From: Puteibacter caeruleilacunae
Lineage (GTDB): Bacteria; Bacteroidota; Bacteroidia; Bacteroidales; Prolixibacteraceae
DNA: 64,000 nucleotides
Assembly: GCA_005217565.1 (NCBI GenBank)
Contig: SJCO01000015.1
Span: 62,001-126,000 of the forward strand
Reading direction: 5' to 3'
The position numbers and the translations under genes are program-made. The number at the start of each line of letters is the position of its first letter. Position 1 is the stretch's first letter. The notes under the pieces were generated by a model. That model made no database searches. It was not told where the DNA came from and saw nothing but the letters and a program-made list of their open reading frames with translations. Positions 52,621-62,175 of the stretch are shown here, one piece after another.

Positions 52621-54081
52621 ATGTTATTGCGGAATCTTAATTTTCGTTTTATTTTTCAGATCCTAGGATTAGTGGCACTATATGAAAGTGCTTTCATGTT
52701 ACTTGATGTAATTGTTGCTTGTTGCTATCAGGAATGGGATATCATTCCATTATTGAAAGCAACAATGATTACAGCCGCCCTTGGGGTAACTTTATACTTA
52801 GCCCCAGGCAGACGTTTATCTAAAAACATTGGATTAAGGGAAAGCTTCCTATTGGTTACCCTATCATGGATTCTAATGCCATTACTAGGAGCATTACCCT
52901 ACATCCTGACAGGCACCACCAATATCATAGATGGACTCTTCGAATCAATATCAGGTTTCACCACTACAGGCTCCTCAATATTTACTGATATAGAAGCGCT
53001 ACCTAAAGGGATTCTATTTTGGCGTAGTGAAACACACTGGATAGGTGGCATGGGAATCATTATGCTTGTTGTGGCGCTATTACCTATCCTTAAGAGTGGT
53101 GGAATGCATCTTTTTTCGACTGAATCATCTGCATCAATATTCGAAAAAATAAGACCGAAGATTGTTCATAATGCTCAACACCTATGGATGATATATATGG
53201 GACTAACCTTAGCTGAGACAATCATTTTAATGTTTGGCGGGATGGACCTTTTCGATGCTACATGTCATTCTTTCGGAACAATTGCAACGGGAGGATTCTC
53301 TACACGAAATATCAGTGTCGCCGCATATTCACCCTTCATTCAATATGTTATCACCGTATTCATGTTCCTATCAGGAGTAAACTTTTTGGTGCATGCACGA
53401 CTAATCAAAGGTGACTATAAGAGTTTCTTTAAAAATCAAGAATTGAAACTCTATACTGGAATTGTATTGGTAGTATCATCAATAATTGCAATAAGCCTCA
53501 TTGTAAAACAAAACGAAGCAATAGAACAAGCATTTCGAGATTCACTGTTTCAAGTCGTTTCGGTGATCACGGCAACAGGATTTGCCACAGCCGACTATTT
53601 GATATGGCCAACGAACTGCTGGTTATTGATCTTTTTTCTCATGTTCATAGGGGCATGTGCAGGATCTACTGGCGGAGGAATTAAAGTAATCCGACATTTG
53701 ATCGCCTTCAAATATCTGGCAAACCGATTCCGCATTCACGTCAATAAAGATCGCTTCATTCCTGTGAGGTACAATGGAAAGCGTATTGAGGACAAAGTAA
53801 TTCTCAATACATTTAATTTCATTTTTGTCTACTTCTTAGTCTATGGAATTGGAGTATTAATCATGCTTATAGAGGGTAATGATGTGATGACATCTGCCGG
53901 ATCAATCATTACCGCGATGGGAGGTATTGGACCTGGACTAGGACTTACTGGACCTGCATCGAATTTCAGTATGTTATCAGATGCTACCAAACTCACTATC
54001 CCCATATTTATGATATTAGGTCGTTTAGAGATCTTACCAGTACTCGTAATCTTTCAAAGTCGATTCTGGAAACGATGGTAA
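52621..54081 (+). CDS. trkH: TrkH family potassium uptake protein
   Basis: I start this at the ATG at 52621 (486 residues, MLLRNLNFRF). It has the four M1-P-M2 repeats of Trk/Ktr-type K+ channels with selectivity-filter-like glycines: 'GFTTTGSSIF' (about 116-125), 'SFGTIATGGFSTRN' (about 217-230), 'VITATGFATADY' (about 314-325) and 'ITAMGGIGPGLGLTG' (about 435-449). 'RSETHWIGGMGIIML' and 'GACAGSTGGGIKVIRH' are typical TrkH blocks. The TrkA gating partner is not in the window. It imports K+ for osmotic balance, consistent with a saline habitat. Confidence 0.94.
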   Translation: MLLRNLNFRFIFQILGLVALYESAFMLLDVIVACCYQEWDIIPLLKATMITAALGVTLYLAPGRRLSKNIGLRESFLLVTLSWILMPLLGALPYILTGTTNIIDGLFESISGFTTTGSSIFTDIEALPKGILFWRSETHWIGGMGIIMLVVALLPILKSGGMHLFSTESSASIFEKIRPKIVHNAQHLWMIYMGLTLAETIILMFGGMDLFDATCHSFGTIATGGFSTRNISVAAYSPFIQYVITVFMFLSGVNFLVHARLIKGDYKSFFKNQELKLYTGIVLVVSSIIAISLIVKQNEAIEQAFRDSLFQVVSVITATGFATADYLIWPTNCWLLIFFLMFIGACAGSTGGGIKVIRHLIAFKYLANRFRIHVNKDRFIPVRYNGKRIEDKVILNTFNFIFVYFLVYGIGVLIMLIEGNDVMTSAGSIITAMGGIGPGLGLTGPASNFSMLSDATKLTIPIFMILGRLEILPVLVIFQSRFWKRW

Positions 54082-54347
54082 TACATTTAATAAAATTGAT
54101 AATTGCCCACATGGAAAATCACTCATTACATACCGATCATATTGCAACGATAATTGAAGAATCGGATACATCACCTCCATATGTAGATTCACTGGTATAG
54201 ATTAGCCAGTTTACATACTTACATCACCTACCAATCGATAGGTACCTGTACATCACATTAGAATTTTATAAAACACGTTAGGTAGTGCTAATCATTTACC
54301 CAAGGTGTTTATTGTCGTACTCAAGCATATTAATGTTTGTAGTAAAA

Positions 54348-54355
54348 TATATTTG
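54348..54355 (+). promoter_or_regulatory. Candidate -7 box of the SulP gene
   Basis: TATATTTG matches TAnnTTTG exactly but lies only 8 nt before the ATG, giving an almost leaderless transcript; an AATGTTTG with TTG 17 nt before it (54312-54339) is an alternative. The rest of the 282-nt gap (54082-54363) shows nothing certain. Confidence 0.35.
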
Positions 54356-54363
54356 AAAAAATC

Positions 54364-56004
54364 ATGGAAAAAATTTTTAATCCAGTACTATTCTCAACCA
54401 TTAAGTCTGGTATCACCAGAAAACAACTAACCAATGATATTCTAGCTGGAATTGTAGTTGGCATTGTAGCCCTACCATTGGCTATTGCCTTTGCTGTTGC
54501 ATCAGGAGTATCTCCTGAAAAGGGACTAATTACTGCAATTGTAGCAGGTCTGATTATCTCTGCTTTAGGAGGAAGCCGCGTTCAAATTGGTGGACCAACA
54601 GGGGCTTTCATTGTTATACTGTATTCCATTCTTGCAGAATACGGTCTTGATGGATTACTAATCTCAACCATACTCGCCGGAGTAATCCTTATTATATTCG
54701 GACTATTAAGACTTGGATCTTTACTGAAATTCTTCCCTCAACCTCTCATTATTGGATTTACCAGTGGAATCGCAATTATCATTTTCTCCACTCAAATAAA
54801 AGATGCATTAGGATTACAAATTGAGAAGATGCCTTCCGCTTTTCATGAAAAATGGATAACTATTTTCTCAAATATCGACAGCATCAATTTTTACGCAGTA
54901 GCTGTAACAGTAGCAACAATCCTGATCACACTATTTTCATCAAAAATAATCAAGAAAATACCAGGTTCTTTTGTCTCAATTATTTTAATCACCTTAATTG
55001 TCAATATTTTCAAGCTTCCTGTATCGACAATCGAATCATTCTTTGGAGATATTCCTTCGAAGATTGAATTTGCAATACCATCGGTTGAACTAGGAAATTT
55101 AGGCCACTATTTATCTCCAGCGCTAACAATCGCGTTGTTAGGTAGTATTGAATCATTATTATCTGCAGTTGTAGCTGATGGAATGATAGGATCAAAACAC
55201 AGATCAAATACCGAATTAATTGCCCAGGGAGTAGCCAATATTGTTGCCCCATTTTTTGGAGGAATAGCAGCAACAGGTGCAATTGCACGTACCGCGACCA
55301 ATATCAACAATGGAGGAAGAAGTCCGATTGCAGGAATTTCACACGCAATCACACTTTTACTTATCATGTTATTCTTTGGACAGTGGGCAAAACTAATTCC
55401 AATGTCTTGTCTTGCTGGAATTCTGATTGTTGTTGCATACAACATGAGTGAATGGCGCTCATTTACATCAATTCTCAAAGGTTCTTTCTTTGATATAATC
55501 GTGTTGCTGTGTACGTTCTTCTTAACTGTATTTATTGATCTTACTGTTGCTATTCAGTTTGGAATTGTGCTATCTGCATTGTTATTTATGAAAAGAATGG
55601 CAGACATAAGTAAGCGTGATTTAGGTAAGGTGGATAAAGATCTAATGACTGATTACACTCATTTGCCAAGCGAGATTACAGTATATGAAATTAGTGGTCC
55701 TTTATTCTTTGGTTCAGCAAAACAATACTTTGAAACGATAACACGCATTGGAAAAAACAGTCCAATCATGATTATCAGGATGAGACACGTTCCTTTTGTT
55801 GATAACACAGGACTGCATAATCTTGGAGACTTGCTTAAGTTCTTCAATCGATCAAATACAATGGTAATCCTTTCTGGGGTCAACAACTCGGTGCTTTCCG
55901 AGATACAAAAAAGCGATGTAAGTAAACAGATATCAGATGATCGGATCTTAGATTCCTTCGATGCCGCGATAGCATATGCAAAAAATCAACTGTCAAAGCA
56001 GTAA
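54364..56004 (+). CDS. SulP family anion transporter with STAS domain
   Basis: The 546-residue protein has 10-12 transmembrane helices (about 25-415) and a C-terminal STAS domain (about 435-540, 'VYEISGPLFFGSAKQYFETI' and 'IRMRHVPFVDNTGLHNLGDLL'). SulP motifs are 'GIVALPLAIAFAVASG' (about 34-49), 'VQIGGPTGAFIVILY' (about 73-87), 'GFTSGIAIIIFSTQIKDALG' (about 131-150) and 'GGIAATGAIARTATNINNGG' (about 299-318). Members carry sulfate, bicarbonate or other anions with Na+ or H+; substrate is open. Next to TrkH it may serve ion or pH balance. Confidence 0.92.
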   Translation: MEKIFNPVLFSTIKSGITRKQLTNDILAGIVVGIVALPLAIAFAVASGVSPEKGLITAIVAGLIISALGGSRVQIGGPTGAFIVILYSILAEYGLDGLLISTILAGVILIIFGLLRLGSLLKFFPQPLIIGFTSGIAIIIFSTQIKDALGLQIEKMPSAFHEKWITIFSNIDSINFYAVAVTVATILITLFSSKIIKKIPGSFVSIILITLIVNIFKLPVSTIESFFGDIPSKIEFAIPSVELGNLGHYLSPALTIALLGSIESLLSAVVADGMIGSKHRSNTELIAQGVANIVAPFFGGIAATGAIARTATNINNGGRSPIAGISHAITLLLIMLFFGQWAKLIPMSCLAGILIVVAYNMSEWRSFTSILKGSFFDIIVLLCTFFLTVFIDLTVAIQFGIVLSALLFMKRMADISKRDLGKVDKDLMTDYTHLPSEITVYEISGPLFFGSAKQYFETITRIGKNSPIMIIRMRHVPFVDNTGLHNLGDLLKFFNRSNTMVILSGVNNSVLSEIQKSDVSKQISDDRILDSFDAAIAYAKNQLSKQ

Positions 56005-56015
56005 TAACTAATAGA

Positions 56016-56055
56016 AAAAAGCCCTTGTCTTAAAGATTCGAGACAAGGGCTTTTT
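56016..56055. terminator. Bidirectional terminator, SulP / uvrA
   Basis: AAAAAGCCCTTGTCT (56016-56030) pairs perfectly with AGACAAGGGCTTTTT (56041-56055), 15 bp with a 10-nt loop; A and T runs at the two sides serve both convergent genes. Confidence 0.9.
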
Positions 56056-56062
56056 ATTTATA

Positions 56063-58918
56063 CTATTTTAATTCATCCTTCAAAAACTTAGAGGTATATG
56101 ATCGCTTATTTTTGATCACCTCTTCTGGTGTACCGGCACACACTAGCTCTCCACCCTCACGTCCTCCTTCAGGACCTATATCAATGATATGATCAGCAAC
56201 CTTAATCACATCCATATTGTGTTCAATAATAATCACAGTATTACCTCTATCCACTAACTTATCAACAACAGTTAATAACACCCTTACGTCCTCAAAGTGT
56301 AGTCCTGTAGTTGGTTCATCCAGAATAAACAATGTTTTTCCAGTATCCTTCTTACTCAACTCAGCAGCCAACTTAACCCTTTGCGACTCACCACCCGACA
56401 AGGTAGTTGATGGTTGCCCTAAGGTAATATATCCCAAACCAACCTCCTGCAGGGTTTTCAATTTATTGACAATCTTAGGAATTCCATCGAAGAACTCTAC
56501 TCCCTGATTAATGGTCATATCCAAAACATCAGAAATCGACTTCCCTTTGTAACGTACCTCTAAAGTCTCGCGGTTATATCGCTTACCATTACATTTATCA
56601 CAGTGTACATGCACATCAGGAAGGAAGTTCATTTCAATCAATTTCATTCCTGCTCCCTGACATTCCTCACATCGACCTCCTTTTACATTAAAAGAAAAAC
56701 GACCAGGCTTATAACCACGAATCTTTGCCTCAGGTAATTTGGCAAACAAAGATCTTATTTCTGAGAAGATATTAGTATAGGTCACCGGATTCGATCTTGG
56801 TGTACGTCCTAATGGTGACTGATCCACCTGCACAACCTTATCGATATGATCAATTCCTTCAATAGCGTCATATGCTAAAGGATCTTTTACCGATCGATAA
56901 AAATGTTGACTCAATATAGGTTGTAACGTCTCATTAATCAAGGTAGATTTTCCACTACCAGAAACACCAGTTACACAAATCAATTTCCCCAATGGAAATT
57001 CAACATCAACATTTTTCAGGTTATTCCCGTTACATCCTTTTAGTGCGATGGTAAGATCTTTACCCTTTCTTCTCTTTGCAGGAATAGCAATTTCTCGCTC
57101 ACTATTCAAATATGATGCAGTAAGTGATTTACACTTCAACACCTCCTTGGGAGTACCTGCAGCAACAACTTCTCCACCATGTCTGCCTGCGTGAGGGCCC
57201 ATATCAATAAGGTAATCCGCTTTTAACATCATATCCTTATCATGCTCCACCACAATTACAGAATTACCTGTATCTCTCAATTTCTCAAGTGATTTAATCA
57301 ATCGCAGATTATCACGGTGATGCAAACCAATACTAGGCTCATCCAAAATATAAAGCACATTCACTAACTGAGAACCAATCTGTGTTGCCAAGCGAATTCG
57401 CTGTGACTCACCGCCCGATAAGGTTCGTGAAGTACGGTCAAGTGATAAATAATTCAAACCAACATCCAATAGAAATCCCAGGCGATCTTTAATCTCCTTA
57501 ACCACTTCTATTCCAATCTTCTGCTGCTTATCGGTTAACTTACCATCCAGGTTAGCAAACCACTCTCCTAGCTCAGACAAATCCATCTGCACTAATTCGG
57601 CAATATTCTTGCCAGCAATCTTAAAATGAAGAGCCTCTTTATTTAGCCTCATACCCTGACACTCAGGACATTTCACATGCTTAACAAATTGATTAGCCCA
57701 CTTTTGTGCTTTCTTTCCAGGATTATCTTCTCGTTGATTTTCAATATGCTTAACAACTCCTTCAAAAGTCATCATATAATCAACAGAGCTCCCTAACGGA
57801 GAATTCTTCAACTGAATTCGTTCATTGGTCCCATTAAGAATAATGTTTAATGCATCTTCAGGAATATCTTTAATAGGAGTCTTTAAACTAAATCCGAATT
57901 TCTCGGCTATTGATTCCACCTGCCAAAAGATCAATGAATTCTTATATGGACCTAAAGGTGCAATTCCACCTTTTGAAATACTCAATGAACGATCAGGTAT
58001 GATTTTCTCAAAATCGATCTCCGACACCTCTCCTAGTCCGTTACACCTTGAACAAGCACCCTGCGGCGAGTTAAAAGAGAAACTATGAGGAGCAGGTTCG
58101 TTATAAGATATACCAGTGGTAGGACACATCAACTGACGACTATAGAAGCGTACACTATCATCGTCAAAACCAATAACCATTGTGATACCACCACCATGTT
58201 TCATAGCCTGAGCAACAGAATCCTTTAATCGCTTCTCTCCTGCTTCATCCACAACAACTTTGTCAATAACAATTTCAATATGGTGATTTTTGTATCGGTC
58301 GACCTTCGTTCCAGGCATCAATTCCTTGATCTCTCCGTCAACACGAGCATATAGAAAACCTTTTCTTCGTATCTGTTCAAACAATTCTCTATAGTGACCT
58401 TTTCTCCCTTTAACCACAGGGGCCAAAATCATTACCCGCTTACCACTGAAGTTTTCCTTAATCAAGTCAAGTATCTGCTCATCGGTATACTTCACCATCT
58501 TCTCTCCAGTATTGTACGAGTATGCCTCTCCAGCCCTGGCATATAACAATCGAAGAAAGTCATATATCTCAGTAACCGTACCTACTGTAGAACGTGGATT
58601 TTTATTTGTAGTCTTCTGCTCTATTGAAATTACCGGACTTAATCCAGAGATTTCATCCACATCAGGGCGTTCCATATTCCCTAAATAGTGACGCGCATAT
58701 GCTGAAAACGTTTCAATATAACGTCGTTGTCCTTCTGCATAAATTGTATCAAACGCAAGAGAAGACTTTCCTGATCCACTCAAACCGGTAATTACCGTTA
58801 ATTGATTTCGAGGAATATCAACATCAATATTTCTTAAATTATGGACTCGAGCCCCACGAACTTTTACCTTCTCTTCTGCTCCGTTATCCATATTTTCAAT
58901 CTGATTCTCTTTCTTCAT
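56063..58918 (-). CDS. uvrA: Excinuclease ABC subunit A
   Basis: The 951-residue protein is the damage-sensing ATPase of nucleotide excision repair. Two ABC ATPase modules are present with Walker A motifs 'TGLSGSGKSSLAFDT' (about 44-58) and 'TGVSGSGKSTLINETL' (about 645-660) and signature motifs 'RTLSGGESQRIRLATQIG' (about 493-510) and 'TTLSGGESQRVKLAAELS' (about 835-852). Zinc-finger cysteines are seen in 'CSRCNGLGE' and in 'CEECQGAG...CDKCNGKRY'. It lies 13 nt downstream of the lytic transglycosylase gene, on the same transcript. Length is usual. Confidence 0.97.
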   Translation of the reverse strand: MKKENQIENMDNGAEEKVKVRGARVHNLRNIDVDIPRNQLTVITGLSGSGKSSLAFDTIYAEGQRRYIETFSAYARHYLGNMERPDVDEISGLSPVISIEQKTTNKNPRSTVGTVTEIYDFLRLLYARAGEAYSYNTGEKMVKYTDEQILDLIKENFSGKRVMILAPVVKGRKGHYRELFEQIRRKGFLYARVDGEIKELMPGTKVDRYKNHHIEIVIDKVVVDEAGEKRLKDSVAQAMKHGGGITMVIGFDDDSVRFYSRQLMCPTTGISYNEPAPHSFSFNSPQGACSRCNGLGEVSEIDFEKIIPDRSLSISKGGIAPLGPYKNSLIFWQVESIAEKFGFSLKTPIKDIPEDALNIILNGTNERIQLKNSPLGSSVDYMMTFEGVVKHIENQREDNPGKKAQKWANQFVKHVKCPECQGMRLNKEALHFKIAGKNIAELVQMDLSELGEWFANLDGKLTDKQQKIGIEVVKEIKDRLGFLLDVGLNYLSLDRTSRTLSGGESQRIRLATQIGSQLVNVLYILDEPSIGLHHRDNLRLIKSLEKLRDTGNSVIVVEHDKDMMLKADYLIDMGPHAGRHGGEVVAAGTPKEVLKCKSLTASYLNSEREIAIPAKRRKGKDLTIALKGCNGNNLKNVDVEFPLGKLICVTGVSGSGKSTLINETLQPILSQHFYRSVKDPLAYDAIEGIDHIDKVVQVDQSPLGRTPRSNPVTYTNIFSEIRSLFAKLPEAKIRGYKPGRFSFNVKGGRCEECQGAGMKLIEMNFLPDVHVHCDKCNGKRYNRETLEVRYKGKSISDVLDMTINQGVEFFDGIPKIVNKLKTLQEVGLGYITLGQPSTTLSGGESQRVKLAAELSKKDTGKTLFILDEPTTGLHFEDVRVLLTVVDKLVDRGNTVIIIEHNMDVIKVADHIIDIGPEGGREGGELVCAGTPEEVIKNKRSYTSKFLKDELK

Positions 58919-58931
58919 CTTTTATAAATGT

Positions 58932-59885
58932 CTACTTCGACACTCCCTCCCTAAAACCTCTCTTTGGCAAAACAATCTGATAAGTTTTTTTTGCAGTATT
59001 ATTCAGATAACTCTGTCTTAGCCAAGGATTAAAATACTTGAGTATTTTATAATTCTCATCGTGTGATTTTGCAAAATCTGCAAAATTCTTCACCGCTGAT
59101 TTCACTTCAATAGTATAAGTAGGGATTATAGGATATTTGTCTTCATCTTCGATATAGAATCCATACTTCTTCGGATTATTAAGTACTAACTTCATTGCTA
59201 CAATCCTAAAGACATAACGAGAAGTTTCTGGATTCAACAACAAATTATAATAATCCTTTTCTTTTTGTCGCACAATTTGTCTGCTCATACCAGTTCTTCC
59301 TGCATTATATGCAGCTGCCACCATAGTCCAGCTACCATACTTTTTGTATGCCGACTTCAGATATTTACATGCAGCTCGAGTTGATTTTTCAATGTGATAA
59401 CGTTCATCAACCTCTGCTGTTACTTCCAAACCATACTCCCTGGCAGTGGCTTTCATAAATTGCCACAATCCAACAGCCGAACTTGGAGAAACCGCGCGTT
59501 CATTTAACGCACTCTCTGCTATAGCCAGATATTTGAAATCCTCAGGAACACCTTCTTCTTTTAGAATCGGTTCAATTTGACTAAAGTAACGAGGCATCTT
59601 TTTTAGAATATGAATCGTTTGTGAATGCCAATATGTATTCACCTGCAGTTCACGATCAAGACTTTCCGCAACATCAAAATATTGCAATGGTACCTGTTCT
59701 CCTGCAAAATCAATCGAGTCAGGAAGCTTATGAGATTTGTACATTGGAATTGGAGGTTCACCCTCACTCTCAGCATAAATATCTCCATCTCTTACTGGAA
59801 CTGTTGAAAAGTTAAACAGCTCGGTAAAAAACCATGCCAATCCAACAATCAGCATAGTCGAAGCAATCGTGATCAACTTCCTCAT
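58932..59885 (-). CDS. Membrane-anchored lytic transglycosylase (SLT domain)
   Basis: I start this at the ATG at 59885 (317 residues, MRKLITIAST) because the promoter at 59912-59942 would leave only a few untranslated bases before the ATG at 59897. It has a signal/anchor (about 2-22) and an SLT-type transglycosylase domain (about 100-240) with the catalytic glutamate in 'YLAIAESALN' (about 123-132), 'SSAVGLWQFMKATAREYGLEV' split over about 138-158, and 'VAAAYNAGRTGMSRQI' (about 190-205). It cuts peptidoglycan glycan strands. A LysM-like end is possible ('VLPKRGF') but short. Confidence 0.9.
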   Translation of the reverse strand: MRKLITIASTMLIVGLAWFFTELFNFSTVPVRDGDIYAESEGEPPIPMYKSHKLPDSIDFAGEQVPLQYFDVAESLDRELQVNTYWHSQTIHILKKMPRYFSQIEPILKEEGVPEDFKYLAIAESALNERAVSPSSAVGLWQFMKATAREYGLEVTAEVDERYHIEKSTRAACKYLKSAYKKYGSWTMVAAAYNAGRTGMSRQIVRQKEKDYYNLLLNPETSRYVFRIVAMKLVLNNPKKYGFYIEDEDKYPIIPTYTIEVKSAVKNFADFAKSHDENYKILKYFNPWLRQSYLNNTAKKTYQIVLPKRGFREGVSK

Positions 59886-59911
59886 AATGTGGCTCAAAAT
59901 TGGTTAAAAGG

Positions 59912-59942
59912 CAAAAATAACCTTTTTACTTTCCATTTTCAA
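59912..59942 (-). promoter_or_regulatory. Promoter of the lytic transglycosylase-uvrA operon
   Basis: On the minus strand TTG (59942-59940), a 20-nt spacer and TATTTTTG (59919-59912) match the Bacteroidota consensus. Start site about 59905. No LexA-type box was recognised. Confidence 0.65.
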
Positions 59943-59997
59943 CTTTCAGCCTTATTCTCATCTGTTTTTATCATTGTTTAACCTACTGCACCAAATC

Positions 59998-61293
59998 TTA
60001 CTTTGTAGAAATCACACTTATCTGTTTAATATCCTGAATATTTGAGTAGTCATACTGATACAATCCATCTTTACCAATCATCAATAATGATTCACCTAAA
60101 GGAATTACATCGTAGGCATTAATTCCAGGAAAATGTGCCAATTGATGCTGATCTATGGCAAGTGGCAGTGTTACATCATAAACCTTCAATCCTGCATCTC
60201 CATCACACACAAACAGCAATTCATCATCAATCCCTAGCCCATAAGGACCTACCATATCATAAGATTTTGCAAGGAAGGGCTGAGCATAATTCGATACATT
60301 TACTACATCCAATTGATTGAGATCACCTCCACAGGTTGTTCCTCCGCGCAGAGTAACATAGGCGTAATCACCCTGCACCACAACAGGATCGCAAGACGTT
60401 ACATGGGCAAAATTAGAAATAAACTCAGGTTTAAATCGATCTTCAACACTATAGATATGCATCCCATTCATGGTTCCTAAAAACAGATGCTCATTGGTAA
60501 TAAATAACGTTTCCATTCCCCAAGTCAAGTAGTCTGAAGTTTTCATCTCCGTCTGTGTGGCATCACTAATGTCAAAAACAAACAACCGGTGCTCATCGAT
60601 AGAATAAAGTGTATTGTCAAGCAATCCAAATCGTGCCATTGATCCTGAAACGCCATAGGAACTACCTGTTTCTGTATTCACATTGGTTGAAGGACCGCCG
60701 CTAGTGGTAAAATTTGCATCTAAATATTTTGCGCCCCAATAAATTGGATAATAGGTGTAATCAGGAGTATCAACCTCTTTTCTAACCTTGGTTATTTCCC
60801 AGTCGATAATCATGCCATTTACAGGATCAATCTTTCCCAGACGATACTTTTCATCATAAGGAGGAATCCTATAATCGTAAACGTTTTCAATTCGCTTAAC
60901 CAATTGAGGTGAATTTATTGTAGAAATATCCAATACAACAACATCAACAAAACTATCTGCAAACAGATAGTTATCTTTTATGGCTATATCCATATTGCCA
61001 GGAATTCGAATAAATCCGATATATGAAGGATTTTCAGGATTTGCATTGTCATAAACATGTACACCTTTAAACACTTCATTGATAAAAATATATTGACCTT
61101 TAAGATAAATTTTCCCAGTATTCTTAAGCTGTAAATTATTTTCAAACCGGATAGCATCATTACTTCTGATCTCACTGAAACTCATATAAACCGGATCCAG
61201 TTGTAGATACTCCTCCGTTATTTTATCCTCACATGAGTTGAACGAAATCAGCAATAACGTTAATATTGAAATGATGTATATATTTGTTTTCAT
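59998..61293 (-). CDS. LVIVD-repeat beta-propeller lipoprotein
   Basis: The 431-residue protein has a lipoprotein signal with lipobox FNSCE (cysteine about residue 21). The rest is a chain of propeller-like repeats of the LVIVD type, each with a pattern of 'YIFINEVFKGVHVYDNANPENPSYIG', split over about 68-93, 'NYLFADSFVDVVVLDISTINSPQLV' and 'HRLFVFDISDATQ'. Such proteins are found on the cell surface of Bacteroidota; function is not known. The gene is 21 nt downstream of the barrel gene at 61315, so these two may be one unit. Confidence 0.85.
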   Translation of the reverse strand: MKTNIYIISILTLLLISFNSCEDKITEEYLQLDPVYMSFSEIRSNDAIRFENNLQLKNTGKIYLKGQYIFINEVFKGVHVYDNANPENPSYIGFIRIPGNMDIAIKDNYLFADSFVDVVVLDISTINSPQLVKRIENVYDYRIPPYDEKYRLGKIDPVNGMIIDWEITKVRKEVDTPDYTYYPIYWGAKYLDANFTTSGGPSTNVNTETGSSYGVSGSMARFGLLDNTLYSIDEHRLFVFDISDATQTEMKTSDYLTWGMETLFITNEHLFLGTMNGMHIYSVEDRFKPEFISNFAHVTSCDPVVVQGDYAYVTLRGGTTCGGDLNQLDVVNVSNYAQPFLAKSYDMVGPYGLGIDDELLFVCDGDAGLKVYDVTLPLAIDQHQLAHFPGINAYDVIPLGESLLMIGKDGLYQYDYSNIQDIKQISVISTK

Positions 61294-61314
61294 GGTTATT
61301 TGGTTTAGCGTTTA

Positions 61315-62073
61315 TTACTTAAAAAGGATCCCTAGCTTCAAAGAGAAACGATTGTAGTCAACATCCCATAAATAGTGATCTTCCCGATCATAACGAAGAC
61401 GATTGTAACGATACCCTACTGATAACATTAGGGTTAAATTCTCATTACAGATACAACGTGCACCAATACCTCCATTAAACATCATTCCTCCTTGCGTGTC
61501 AACATCCACCTGCTCTGCCGGACCAGGCCAAAACGACATGTAACTATAGTAGTATCTCCGAGCACTATCCGCATCCTCCAAAGGAACAAGATAACCACCC
61601 TGAGCAAAACAGAACGGTGCAATCTTCTTTGCCGACAAGACATAACGTACATCTGCAAACACTGGCATATACGCTTCTTCCAGAAATTCAATTCCTACAC
61701 CAGCCCCCAATGCAATACGATTGGCAAACTGATATCCATTGATATTAACAAATGAGAAAGGAGCCTTTTGCTCATTATCACTCGAACCAGCCAGCACGCC
61801 AAATTCGCTTAGATTAAAGTATCCAATATGAGGTTTTATTAATGGTTGCTTTAACTCCTTGGTAATACTATCGATCTCTGCTGTTGAAAATACCCAAAGA
61901 CTATGATCTTTGGTTCTTAAATGAATCTTTTTCCCTGGTTCTGTTTTTTCAATAGAGCCTCTTACAACACTTCCATTTTTTAGATAAACAACATCAGCCT
62001 TGCGCTTCTGTGCAAAACCATTATAGGCAATACTGCACACCAGCATACAAATAAAAATGATTGACTTCTTCAT
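61315..62073 (-). CDS. Exported outer-membrane beta-barrel protein with N-terminal Sm/SH3-like module
   Basis: I start this at the ATG at 62073 (252 residues, MKKSIIFICMLVCS); an ATG three codons upstream is possible. After a signal peptide (about 1-21) comes a short beta module with a pattern I see in many Bacteroidota envelope proteins ('VVYLKNGSVVRGSIEKTEPG' and 'SLWVFSTAEIDSI', about 28-72), then an 8-stranded barrel-like region (about 85-252) with 'GAGVGIEFLEEAYMPVFADVRY' split over about 125-146, and a terminal 'FSLKLGILFK'. Function unknown. It follows the anti-sigma gene on the same strand by about 100 nt. Confidence 0.75.
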   Translation of the reverse strand: MKKSIIFICMLVCSIAYNGFAQKRKADVVYLKNGSVVRGSIEKTEPGKKIHLRTKDHSLWVFSTAEIDSITKELKQPLIKPHIGYFNLSEFGVLAGSSDNEQKAPFSFVNINGYQFANRIALGAGVGIEFLEEAYMPVFADVRYVLSAKKIAPFCFAQGGYLVPLEDADSARRYYYSYMSFWPGPAEQVDVDTQGGMMFNGGIGARCICNENLTLMLSVGYRYNRLRYDREDHYLWDVDYNRFSLKLGILFK

Positions 62074-62175
62074 CGGATACATTAGTTTTTAGTTAATCTG
62101 ATTTTAACTCATCTAATGTTATGACTCAAAGATTGTCAATTGGTTGCGTCGAAAAAAACGCTTTTTACAATATAA

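Noticed and set aside
54111-54200. 29-codon ORF between trkH and the SulP gene
   Set aside because: Short, no ribosome site, no recognisable pattern; length is within chance expectation.
54082-54363. tRNA or small RNA gene in the trkH-SulP gap
   Set aside because: Short palindromes are present but no cloverleaf, terminator or convincing promoter pair.
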